Shown piece by piece: positions 43,748 through 51,699 of a stretch of 64,000 nucleotides of DNA (its first letter is position 1; every line of letters begins with the position of its first letter). The notes beneath the pieces were generated by a model. It did no database searches. It saw nothing but the letters and a program-made list of their open reading frames with translations, and was not told the origin of the DNA. The position numbers were made by a program, and so were the translations under genes. The DNA is taken from the NCBI RefSeq assembly GCF_036322585.1, contig NZ_AP024600.1, forward strand, positions 2,542,001 through 2,606,000. The letters run 5' to 3'. The stretch comes from Luteolibacter sp. LG18. GTDB lineage: Bacteria; Verrucomicrobiota; Verrucomicrobiia; Verrucomicrobiales; Akkermansiaceae.

Positions 43748-44592
43748 GCGATGTCACTCCGCGTCGGCTGGAATTGCCCGCGCCCGTCTTGTTGGAAGTC
43801 CGCGGGCCGGATGCCCGGCGCTATCTCAACGGCCAGCTCACCCAGGATGTGCGTTTGGTGGCGGATGGCACGAAGGCGCTGTATGCCTGCGTGACGGATG
43901 CCAAGGGTAAGCTCCAGTTCCGGGTAACGCTGCACGGGCGACCGGATGGAGCACTGCGGGTGGCTTGCGACCACGAGGGCGGGGAGGATCTGCTCGCCCG
44001 GCTCGACCGCTACCTGATCTCGGATGATGCCGAGATCGTGGACATTTCCGCGGAGTGGAAACGGGTGCATGTGACCGCGCCCGAGGCTCCGGCTGTGGAG
44101 GGCGGGAGCCACGCGGTGGCGATCGATCGGATCGGCGTTCTTGGTTGGGACGTATGGATTCCGGCGGGTGAATCGCATGCGGCGGAAGCGCTCCCCATCT
44201 GGCCGGCTGACGAGGTGGAGGCGGCGCGCATTGCCGCCGGGATTCCGGCATGGGGGCGCGAGCTCGAAGCTGGGATGCTGCCTCCCGAGGCAGGTCTGGA
44301 GCGGACGGATATTTCCTACTCGAAGGGTTGCTACATCGGCCAGGAGGTGATCTCGCGGATCAAGTCGGCGGGGAAGGTGAACCGGCGGCTGACCAAGCTC
44401 TTGGTGCCGGAGTCCGCAGCCTGTGAGGCCGGGGCCTCCCTGCGGACTGCGGAGGGCGCGGAAGCCGGGGTGATCACCAGTGTTTCTCCTGTGGTATCCG
44501 ATGGCCGGAGGGTGCTGCTGGGATACGTGAAGCGTTCCGCGGAGGGGCAGGAGCTGCGGTTGGCGGATGGTGAGCCGGTGGCGTGCGGTTAG
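43744..44592 (+). CDS. YgfZ/GcvT-like folate-binding protein
   Basis: 282 residues with GTG start overlapping the previous stop (GTGA). It has the COG0354 signature KGCYIGQEVISRIKSAGKVNRRL and the N-terminal LEVRGPDARRYLNGQLTQDV. E. coli YgfZ uses tetrahydrofolate to help build certain Fe-S enzymes. It is the last gene of a three-gene overlapping operon, and no Fe-S enzyme is visible beside it. Confidence 0.92.
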   Translation: MSDVTPRRLELPAPVLLEVRGPDARRYLNGQLTQDVRLVADGTKALYACVTDAKGKLQFRVTLHGRPDGALRVACDHEGGEDLLARLDRYLISDDAEIVDISAEWKRVHVTAPEAPAVEGGSHAVAIDRIGVLGWDVWIPAGESHAAEALPIWPADEVEAARIAAGIPAWGRELEAGMLPPEAGLERTDISYSKGCYIGQEVISRIKSAGKVNRRLTKLLVPESAACEAGASLRTAEGAEAGVITSVSPVVSDGRRVLLGYVKRSAEGQELRLADGEPVACG

Positions 44593-45162
44593 GTTGAATC
44601 GACCTTCAAAAAGCCCCAACGGGGCGGAATGTCGTGGCGGGGGGGCGTATCCCCTCTTCATCCCGCCCTTTCAGGGCTCGTTACGAAGTCCGCGCTTACC
44701 CAGGGCGTTGTCCTGATCCTGATACACATCTTGAACTCTGTATCCCCGAAGGGGATGGCAGCCCACGTAGACGGAGGTTGAGGAGCCTAGGCGACGACAC
44801 CTCCGGTTGGGGCGGAAAGGTCATTCGATCCCGAAGGGGATCGCAGCCGAGCTCGGAGGCCTGCGGAATTCCATTTCCCATTTGTCGCGCGGAGCCGGGG
44901 CACGCTTCTCGCACGCCCTCCGGGGTGCCTGTCATGATCCGTGGGTCACCCGGTGGCGGCGTCGCTACGCTCCTTGCCGACCGGCTAATTTCTCCTGCCC
45001 CTACCGGGGCGAAAAAGCGCTCACTCTCGATAGACGGTGTGTAGAAGAATCAGGGCGTTGCCCTAGAAGCTATCTTATCCCGCCCCGTTGGGGGCGCTAT
45101 CTGTTCGCGAGTCTTCCCATGAATCCGCTCGGCGGTTTCTCGCGGTTGAATGTCGATTTGCT
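44593..45162. repeat. 570-bp palindrome-rich intergenic repeat block
   Basis: Many GC-rich hairpins in a row: GCCCCAACGGGGC (about 44613), TCCCCGAAGGGGA (about 44744), GATCCCGAAGGGGATC (about 44827), CCCCTACCGGGG (about 44998) and CCGCCCCGTTGGGGGCG (about 45080). The stretch CTTGAACTCTG next to CCCGAAGGG and CAGCCC is shared with the block at 27196-27420. Short open frames exist but have no protein-like pattern. No gene is called here. Confidence 0.75.
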
Positions 45163-46011
45163 CTAACGACCCTTTTTTGAAAGTTGGGCCGCTGTTTTTT
45201 CGAGTGGCTCGGCGGGGGCGAGCAGATGGAGATGGCGGCGCGAGGTCTCGTCGTCGGGAGCTTGGAGGATGGTGAAATCTTTTTTGGCTGGATCCCAATG
45301 AACCAGAAATTGGCGACGTTCCCGATCGGTGCGGGCATTGCTGGGGCCGAATGACAGGACCGGGACGCCTTCTTGATTCCACTGATCGCAGGTGAGGGTC
45401 CACGCATCCGCGGGCGCTGGGTCGTCGGGCCGGCAATCGAAGGCGATCCGTGTGAGGATGCGGGGCTCGGCTTCGATCGTGGTGACGGTGGCGTAGCTGA
45501 GGTGATAGGCGCGGCCTTCGACCTGGACGGCTTTGGTTTCGATGCAGGCGAGGTCGAGGGTGTCGTCGTTGTTGAAATCGCAGAGATGTCCCTCGATCAA
45601 GGGTGGCAACCGCTTCCAGGCGTCCGGGGTGTTGCCCTCGCGGTCGAAGACGCGGACCTTGGCTCCTGCCAACGGGGCGAGCCTGGGGCGGCTCAGGCCG
45701 GGGATCTTTCCCGCCTCGTGATCTTCGTCGATGGGAGTGAGGGAGCTGCCGGGTAGTGGTGCGGCAGGGGTGGTGTCGGATTGGCTGTTCGCGGCCAGGA
45801 CGATCAATGGCGGTGCGCCCTTGAGCTGCGGGCTCCAGTGAAGGCGGTAGGAAGTCAGGGTTTCGGCTTCGGGGAGTGCGAGCACGCGGCGGATCTCGGC
45901 CTCCTGGGTGTCCGGGTCGATCAGCTTGTCGACCTCCGGCTTCACCGGTTCCGCGGCGGGGGCGGAAGCCGTGAACAGGAAGAGGAGGAGGGAGATGAAC
46001 CGTTTCACCAT
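45163..46011 (-). CDS. Secreted protein of unknown function
   Basis: 282 residues with a signal peptide (ISLLLFLFTASAPAAE). A DFNNDDTLDLACIE segment resembles the calcium-binding FG-GAP/EF-hand-like loops of surface proteins, and several beta-rich stretches (AKVRVFDREGN; HLSYATVTTIEAEPRILTRIAFDC) suggest a beta-propeller-like fold. It ends basic (TAAQLSKKGR). No family is recognised. Separated from bamA by a terminator. Confidence 0.7.
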   Translation of the reverse strand: MVKRFISLLLFLFTASAPAAEPVKPEVDKLIDPDTQEAEIRRVLALPEAETLTSYRLHWSPQLKGAPPLIVLAANSQSDTTPAAPLPGSSLTPIDEDHEAGKIPGLSRPRLAPLAGAKVRVFDREGNTPDAWKRLPPLIEGHLCDFNNDDTLDLACIETKAVQVEGRAYHLSYATVTTIEAEPRILTRIAFDCRPDDPAPADAWTLTCDQWNQEGVPVLSFGPSNARTDRERRQFLVHWDPAKKDFTILQAPDDETSRRHLHLLAPAEPLEKTAAQLSKKGR

Positions 46012-46047
46012 TGCCCGAGGGAATCGCGGCGGCGTCGGGCGGACAAT

Positions 46048-46080
46048 AAAAAAGCCGGTTCCCAGCGGGAACCGGCTTTT
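46048..46080 (-). terminator. Rho-independent terminator of bamA
   Basis: The arms AAAAGCCGGTTCCC and GGGAACCGGCTTTT are perfect, with T on the minus strand and A/T on both sides, so it can act for both strands. It lies 14 nt after the bamA stop. Confidence 0.9.
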
Positions 46081-46093
46081 GGTGAGACTTTCC

Positions 46094-48463
46094 TCAGAAC
46101 TGGCTCTGGAGGGAGAAGTTGAACTGACCGCCCTTGTCGGCCTTCTGGTCCGGGACCTGCACCGGGATGGCGTAGTCGAGGGCCAGCGGCAGCGGGCTGA
46201 TCGGCAGCTTCACGCGGATACCGATACCCACGTCGCTGTAGAGGTCGTTCGGGCTGACATCCCACGAGCCGGAGTTCACGAAGCCCATGTCGTAGAAGAC
46301 CGCGGCGCGGACGTTCTCGATGATCGGGATGGTGTATTCGGTGTCGATGTAAGCCAGCGAGCGACCGCCGATGACTTCGCCGGTGGCGGCGTCGCGCGGG
46401 CCCACGTCACGGAAGTCGAAGCCGCGCAGGGTGCGGCCGCCGCCGAGGAACATGCGGTCGAAGATCGGCACGTTGCCGCTGAGGGCGTCGGCGAAGGCGA
46501 GTTCGCCGTTGAGCGAGAGGATGCTGTCACCCCAGAGGTTCCAGTATTTCTGGCCCTGGAAGGAGGTGGAGACGATGTCCACGTCGCCGCCGAGGCCGGC
46601 GACGGTGAGGCTGGCGCTGAGCTTCTCACCGCTGCGCGGCTGGAGGTTGCTGTCGCGGCTGTCGTAGACGTATTCACCGGTGATCGCGCTGCGGATGAAG
46701 TCGCCCTGTTCGGCGAGGAACTGGGACGGCGGGCCGCCGGCAAGCACAGACTTGGCGGAAAGCACGGCCACGCTCGGATCGAGGTCGATGGAGACCTGCT
46801 CGAGGCGGTATTCGACCTTGAGCGCACCCTTCTCGCCGAATGGGCGGCGGAGGAACGTGGAAACACCGATGTTCTTCTGGTCGTAGTAGTCGCTGTAGTA
46901 GTTCGAGTCGTGGTAGAACAGCTCGCCGCCGAGGGAGAGCTGGCGGTCCATGAACCACGGTTCGACAAGGGACAGGCTGAAGTCGGTGCGGCTGCTGCCG
47001 AGGCGGAGGTTCATGCCGAAGCGCTGGCCGCCACCGGTGAAGCTCCAGGGATTGAAGAGGTCGAAGTTGGTCTGCTCCAGGTTGATGAAGCCGACGATGC
47101 TGTCGATCGAGCTGAAGCCGACGCCGACGCCGATGGAGCCGGTCTTCTTCTCCTCGACGAGGATGTTCACGTCGCGGTAGCCGTCGCGGCCCGGCACGCC
47201 GGTGGCCTGGACGTCGGAGAAGTACTGGAGGTTCTGGAGGCGGGCCTTGGTGACATCGAGATCCACCGAGTTGAAGTATTGGCCCGGCTTGAGCGGGACT
47301 TCGCGGCGGATGACCTTGTCCTTGGTCTTGGTGTTGCCCTCGATGTGGACGTCACCCACGCGGAAGCGGCTGCCTTCGGTGACGTGGTAGACGATCTTGA
47401 CGCGGTTCGGGCCGGCGTCGCTGATGTCCGGGGTCACGGTGGCATCGGCGTAGCCACGGGAGCCGTAGTAGCTGCGGATCATCGTGATGTCCGCGCGCAT
47501 TTTCTTGGAAGAGTAGGCGTCGCCACCGTTGAGGGTGAGGGCCGGGTAGAGTTCCTCGGGCTTGAAGACGCTCATGTGGCCGAAGCCGACACCGGCGACG
47601 GTGTATTTGTCGCCCTCGACGATCGGGATGACGATGTCCACTCGGCCATCGCCGACGGGGTCGCGGCGGACGCCCGGGCTGCTGACGCGGAGGTAGCCGT
47701 GGCTGCGGTAGTAATCGAGGACGGATTCCATGTCCTCGTCGAGCTTGCCGGTTTCAAAGCGGCCGGACTTGGTGAGGAAGGAGAGGAGACCCTTCTCCTT
47801 GGTCTTCATGTTCTTCCGCAGCTCGCTCTCGGTGAAGGCGGTGTTGCCCTCGAAGCGGATCTTGCGGATCTCGTTCTTGGCACCTTCCTCGATCACGAAG
47901 ATCAGGTCCGCCACGCCGGACTGGGCGGTCGGCTGCATGCGGTAGGTGATCGCGACGTCCGGGTAGCCGTAGCCCTGGTAGTATTTCTCCAAGTTGCGCT
48001 TGGCGTCGACGATGGAGGAATCGCTGAGGATGCCACCGGACTTGAGCTTGGTTTCCTTGGCCAGCTTGGCGTCGGAGAAGATGGAGTTTCCGACGAAGCC
48101 GACGCCGCCGATGGTGGAGCGGGTGCGGACCTCGGCGATGAGCTTCACGCGGTCACCGGCGGGTTCGGCGAGGAAGCGGACGTCCTCGACGAGGCCGGAG
48201 TTGTAGAGGGACTTGATGTCGCTGTCGATTTTCTCGGTGCGGTACTGCTGGCCCGCGGAGGTGGACATCGAGTTGCGGAGGCGGGCTTCGTCGATCGTTT
48301 TCGGGCCGACGTAGCGGATGGAGACCTCGCTGATGGTCTTGCCTTCGAAATCCTGCGCGCGCAGGGCGGTGGTCGTGAGAGCCGCGGCCGCGAAGGTGAG
48401 GGGCAGTACCAGACGGGCGGAGCGGGCCGCGCGTTGCAAACCGGAGCTGTGGGAAGACGACAT
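46094..48463 (-). CDS. bamA: Outer-membrane protein assembly factor BamA
   Basis: 789 residues from the ATG at 48463, which gives a signal ending TALRAQ; an open frame continues to 48511. Five POTRA domains (about 35-385; EVSIRYVGPKTIDEARLRNSM, KIRFEGNTAFTESELRKNMKTKEKG, GDVHIEGNTKTKDKVIRREV) are followed by the 16-strand barrel (about 390-789) with the lid-lock motif LRGFDF near 680, and a terminal Phe (NFSLQSQF). It inserts beta-barrel proteins into the outer membrane. Last in the proC-to-bamA run, 70 bp after rsmI. Confidence 0.96.
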   Translation of the reverse strand: MSSSHSSGLQRAARSARLVLPLTFAAAALTTTALRAQDFEGKTISEVSIRYVGPKTIDEARLRNSMSTSAGQQYRTEKIDSDIKSLYNSGLVEDVRFLAEPAGDRVKLIAEVRTRSTIGGVGFVGNSIFSDAKLAKETKLKSGGILSDSSIVDAKRNLEKYYQGYGYPDVAITYRMQPTAQSGVADLIFVIEEGAKNEIRKIRFEGNTAFTESELRKNMKTKEKGLLSFLTKSGRFETGKLDEDMESVLDYYRSHGYLRVSSPGVRRDPVGDGRVDIVIPIVEGDKYTVAGVGFGHMSVFKPEELYPALTLNGGDAYSSKKMRADITMIRSYYGSRGYADATVTPDISDAGPNRVKIVYHVTEGSRFRVGDVHIEGNTKTKDKVIRREVPLKPGQYFNSVDLDVTKARLQNLQYFSDVQATGVPGRDGYRDVNILVEEKKTGSIGVGVGFSSIDSIVGFINLEQTNFDLFNPWSFTGGGQRFGMNLRLGSSRTDFSLSLVEPWFMDRQLSLGGELFYHDSNYYSDYYDQKNIGVSTFLRRPFGEKGALKVEYRLEQVSIDLDPSVAVLSAKSVLAGGPPSQFLAEQGDFIRSAITGEYVYDSRDSNLQPRSGEKLSASLTVAGLGGDVDIVSTSFQGQKYWNLWGDSILSLNGELAFADALSGNVPIFDRMFLGGGRTLRGFDFRDVGPRDAATGEVIGGRSLAYIDTEYTIPIIENVRAAVFYDMGFVNSGSWDVSPNDLYSDVGIGIRVKLPISPLPLALDYAIPVQVPDQKADKGGQFNFSLQSQF

Positions 48464-48533
48464 GCTTGTGGGAGTTGCCGCATAAGACCCGGCGACCGCC
48501 CCTAACGTCAAGGTCCAATAGCGCGCCCAACGG

Positions 48534-49241
48534 TTAGGCGGGTCCGTGCAAAAGCAGGACGATTTCCCCCTTCGGTGCGTGGGTGGCGAAATGCGCGGAA
48601 AGCTCGGTGGCGGTTCCGCGGTGGTAGGTTTCGAATTTCTTCGTCAATTCGCGGGCCACGCAGACGCGGGCGTCCGGCGAGAAAGAGGCGAGGAGTTCCA
48701 GCGTGCCGGCCAGGCGGTGCGGGGATTCGAAGAAAATGGCGGTTTCTCCGGAGGCGACGGCTTCCTCCAGCGCCTGGCGGCGGCGGCCGGACTTCACCGG
48801 CAGGAAGCCGCCGAAGCGGAAGGCGTGGCAGGGCATGCCGGAGCCGACCAGGGCGGTGAGCACGGCCGAGGGGCCGGGCAGGACCTCGTGGGGCACGCCG
48901 GCCTCGATGCAGGCGTGGATCAGGCGGTAGCCGGGGTCGGACACGCCGGGCATGCCGGCATCGGTCACCACGGCGATGGTTTCGCCGGCCTGGGCGGCGG
49001 CGATCAGTTCGGGGATCCGGCGGATCTCATTGTGCTCGTGGAGCGAGACCAGCGGCTTGAAGGCGATCCCGTGGTGTTGGAGGAGAGGGGCGGAGTGCCG
49101 GGTGTCCTCGCAGGCGATGCGGTCGCAGGTCTTTAGGACCTCCAGGGCGCGCAGCGTGAGGTCATCGCGGTTGCCGATCGGGGTCGGCACCAGGATCACG
49201 CGTCCGCCGCTGCCGGGGGTGGGAGTATCGGATTGTTCCAT
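48534..49241 (-). CDS. rsmI: 16S rRNA (cytidine-1402-2'-O)-methyltransferase
   Basis: 235 residues from the ATG at 49241. It methylates C1402 in the ribosomal P site together with RsmH. Motifs: ILVPTPIGNRDDLTLRALEVLKTCDRIACEDTRHSAPLL, the SAM loop VVTDAGMPGVSDPGYRL, LPGPSAVLTALVGSGMPCHAFRFGGFLP, and AIFFESPHRLAGTLE. The C-terminal domain is shorter than in E. coli (286 residues). An upstream in-frame extension is rejected because it reads through lptE-side spacer. Confidence 0.95.
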   Translation of the reverse strand: MEQSDTPTPGSGGRVILVPTPIGNRDDLTLRALEVLKTCDRIACEDTRHSAPLLQHHGIAFKPLVSLHEHNEIRRIPELIAAAQAGETIAVVTDAGMPGVSDPGYRLIHACIEAGVPHEVLPGPSAVLTALVGSGMPCHAFRFGGFLPVKSGRRRQALEEAVASGETAIFFESPHRLAGTLELLASFSPDARVCVARELTKKFETYHRGTATELSAHFATHAPKGEIVLLLHGPA

Positions 49242-49284
49242 CGGGGTCGCGATCCCGCCCCGTCCGTGGAAGGGGCGGCGGGGC

Positions 49285-49791
49285 TCAGTAGCCGTTGGCG
49301 AGCTTCGAGACCAGGGAGTCCGCGGCGCGTTCCAAGGCGTCGGAAAGCGCGTTGTTGCGGGAGGTCTGGAGATTGGCGTCCACGAAGAACTGGCTGTGGC
49401 CCACGGCGTTGCCATTGGCGAGCACCTTGGTGGGGTCCTTGGCATCCTTCAGGGTCCAGGACAGGGTGACGGTGTTCTGGAGCTCCTGGGGGCGAAGGGT
49501 GTCGAGGCGTTCACCGCGGATCTGGAGGTAATCGATGCGGCGGATGCGGCCCTCGAGGACGGCGTCGGCCTTGTCGAGGTTCGAGATCCGGTAGGTGCCG
49601 TCCTGGGCCAGGGCGCTGGCCACGGCGGAGGTGGCGATGGCCTCGGCGCGCGGGTGCTGGGTGTCGTTTCCGAACATCGGCACCTGGATGGTCTTGATCC
49701 GGGCGAGCGAGGCGGGCTTCACCCCGCCGAGCTGGTAGCCAGCACAGGAACTCAGGGCGACGGCGGCGGAAACGGCGAGGAGGCGCATCAT
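49285..49791 (-). CDS. lptE: LptE-like LPS-assembly lipoprotein
   Basis: 168 residues from the ATG at 49791 (another ATG is 3 nt later). The lipobox is ALSSC, followed at once by AGYQLGGVKPASLARIKTIQVPMFGNDT and IATSAVASALAQDGTYRI, the LptE beta-alpha start. LptE plugs the LptD barrel that carries LPS to the cell surface. It sits between bamD and rsmI with short spacers, so it is probably in the same operon. LptD is not in the window. Confidence 0.85.
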   Translation of the reverse strand: MMRLLAVSAAVALSSCAGYQLGGVKPASLARIKTIQVPMFGNDTQHPRAEAIATSAVASALAQDGTYRISNLDKADAVLEGRIRRIDYLQIRGERLDTLRPQELQNTVTLSWTLKDAKDPTKVLANGNAVGHSQFFVDANLQTSRNNALSDALERAADSLVSKLANGY

Positions 49792-49818
49792 GGCAGGCAA
49801 TCGGGATCCGGATTCAAA

Positions 49819-50751
49819 TCAATGCTCGCCCAGTTCGGCGAGGCGGCTCTTGGCCTTCTGGCCCAGGGAGTTGGTGCCGGCGCGGCGGACCACCTCGCGG
49901 TAGTAAACCTTGGCGGACTCGTATTCCTTGGTCTTGAGGTAGAACTCGGCGACGTCGAAGGAGCGCTGGACGCTTTGGCCGCCGAGGTCCGCCATCAGGC
50001 GGCGGGCTTCCCCGGCGCGGTGGTGGTTCGGATACTGGTTGAGGTAGTCCTGCAGGGCCTCGCGGGCGAGGTTGATGGTCGCCTGGTTCTGGTTTCCGCG
50101 CTGGGCCTGCTGGATGTAGACCTGCGCCACGCGGAACTGGGCTTCCGGGGCTTCCGGGCGGTCGGGATAGTCGCTGACGACCTTCTTGTAGGCTTCGACG
50201 GCTTCCTTGTCCTTCTTCTGTTGCTGGTAGAGCTGGCCGAGCGAGAGCTGGGCGGCCGCGGCGGCGGAGGATTTCGGCGCGCTTTCGCGGACCTGCTCGA
50301 GCATGCCGACGACCTTGTCGCGGGACAGGCCGGACTTCAGGCCGAGGAAACTGGTCTTGATGTGGCCGTTGGCGGCGGTGTTCGCGATGGAGATCTGGCG
50401 GTCGAGGGCCTTGGTGTAGTAGCCGCTGCCCTGGTAGCCGAGGATGAGCTTCTCGTAGGCGTCGAATGCCTCCGGCAGGTCGCCCTTCTGCTCCAGAAGC
50501 TGGCCTTGGCGGAAACGGGCTTGGGCGGAGTTCGGCGCGGTCGGGGAGGCTTCGGCGGATTCCTTGTAGAGCTTGATCGCCTTTTCGCGGTCGCCCGAGT
50601 CATCGGCCTTCTTGGCCTGCCAGTAGAGGCCTTCGCTTTCGGCCTTCGACTTCGGGGCGTGGGAGGCGAGGGGAGGCCCCTCGTTTTTCGAGCCGCAGGA
50701 AGCAAGCAGGGCGGCGGAGCCGGCGAGCACGATCAATGACCTCGGGGACAT
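49819..50751 (-). CDS. bamD: BamD-like TPR outer-membrane assembly lipoprotein
   Basis: 310 residues. The lipobox is LASC (about Cys19). At least five TPR-like units follow (GLYWQAKKADDSGDREKAIKLYKESAEASP; ARFRQGQLLEQKGDLPEAFDAYEKLI; SLGQLYQQQKKDKEAVEAYKKVV; AREALQDYLNQYPNHHRAGEARRLMADL; VAEFYLKTKEYESAKVYYREVVRRA), which is the BamD/YfiO layout. It should bind BamA from the periplasmic side. It is coupled closely with lptE and, further on, bamA. Confidence 0.85.
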   Translation of the reverse strand: MSPRSLIVLAGSAALLASCGSKNEGPPLASHAPKSKAESEGLYWQAKKADDSGDREKAIKLYKESAEASPTAPNSAQARFRQGQLLEQKGDLPEAFDAYEKLILGYQGSGYYTKALDRQISIANTAANGHIKTSFLGLKSGLSRDKVVGMLEQVRESAPKSSAAAAAQLSLGQLYQQQKKDKEAVEAYKKVVSDYPDRPEAPEAQFRVAQVYIQQAQRGNQNQATINLAREALQDYLNQYPNHHRAGEARRLMADLGGQSVQRSFDVAEFYLKTKEYESAKVYYREVVRRAGTNSLGQKAKSRLAELGEH

Positions 50752-50808
50752 GGCGGGAGAATAGGAACGGGGAATGAGAGCGGGAAAGCGAAATCCTATC
50801 AGGATCTA

Positions 50809-51615
50809 TCAGGAACCTCCGAGTTCGGCGGCGCGGCGGACGGCGGCATCGACCGCCCCGATCATGGCGGCGCGGACGCCGTGCTTTTCCATTTCCGCCA
50901 GGGCGGCGATGGTAGTGCCGCCGGGGGAGGTGACCATGTCCTTGAGCACGGCCGGGTGGAGGCCGGTTTCCATGACCATGGCGGCGGCGCCGAGGACGGT
51001 CTGGGCGGCGAGCTTGATGGAGTCGGCACGGCCGAGCCCGGCCTTCACGCCGCCATCGGCGAGGGCCTCGATGATCAGGTAGACGTAGGCGGGGCCGCTG
51101 CCGGACAGGCCTGTGACGGCATTCATCAGGCGCTCCGGGACCTCGATGGCGTGGCCCACGGCGCTCAGCAGGCGCAAGGCGGTTTCGGCGTCCGCCGGGG
51201 TGGCGTGGGTGCCGCGGCAGAAGGCGGTGGCACCCTGGCCGACCATGGCCGGGGTGTTCGGCATGGTGCGGATGATGCGGAAGGTGTCCGGGGCGCTGCC
51301 TTCCAGGGTGGTGAGGGTGAGGCCGGCGGCGATCGAGATCACCAGCCGCGGCTGGCCGTTCGCGCCCTTGGCGGCGAGCTTGAGGGCGGCGGCCACGTCG
51401 TGGGGCTTGGTGGCCAGCAGGATGGTGTCGCAGGACGCGCCGATGGCGGCGGCATCGGCGGCGGTGGCCGCGCCGGTGGCCTGGGTGAAGGCGTCGAGTG
51501 CCGCCTGGACCGGATCGCAGCCGGTGATGTCCGCGGCGGACACCGCACCGGCCTTGAGGGCTCCTTCCACCAGGGCCGTGCCCATTTTTCCACATCCGAT
51601 GACTCCGAGCTTCAT
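50809..51615 (-). CDS. proC: Pyrroline-5-carboxylate reductase
   Basis: 268 residues from the ATG at 51615. It makes proline from pyrroline-5-carboxylate with NAD(P)H. The Rossmann motif is KLGVIGCGKMGTALVEG; the substrate region has TMPNTPAMVGQGATAFCRG, and the C-terminal domain has the family signature TGLSGSGPAYVYLIIEALADGGVKAGL and SPGGTTIAAL. It is 57 bp upstream of bamD on the same strand. Confidence 0.96.
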   Translation of the reverse strand: MKLGVIGCGKMGTALVEGALKAGAVSAADITGCDPVQAALDAFTQATGAATAADAAAIGASCDTILLATKPHDVAAALKLAAKGANGQPRLVISIAAGLTLTTLEGSAPDTFRIIRTMPNTPAMVGQGATAFCRGTHATPADAETALRLLSAVGHAIEVPERLMNAVTGLSGSGPAYVYLIIEALADGGVKAGLGRADSIKLAAQTVLGAAAMVMETGLHPAVLKDMVTSPGGTTIAALAEMEKHGVRAAMIGAVDAAVRRAAELGGS

Positions 51616-51699
51616 GTCCCGTGATCTAACGCCGCGGGACCGCCGCGTGCCAGCGTCATTTTGTTGGACCGGGCCGGGGGCGGGCGGCATCGTCCCGCC

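Noticed and set aside
44634..45044. Short open frames within the palindromic block
   Set aside because: They consist of hairpin-derived Arg/Pro/Gly peptides, as often misannotated in repeat DNA, with no start context.
46048..46080. REP-type repeat downstream of bamA
   Set aside because: It is a simple terminator hairpin followed by T residues, without GTAG foot or mirror unit.
45908..48505. An 865-codon open frame antisense to bamA
   Set aside because: Composition is Val/Asp/Glu/Ala repeats produced by reverse reading of bamA codons. No start signal or domain.
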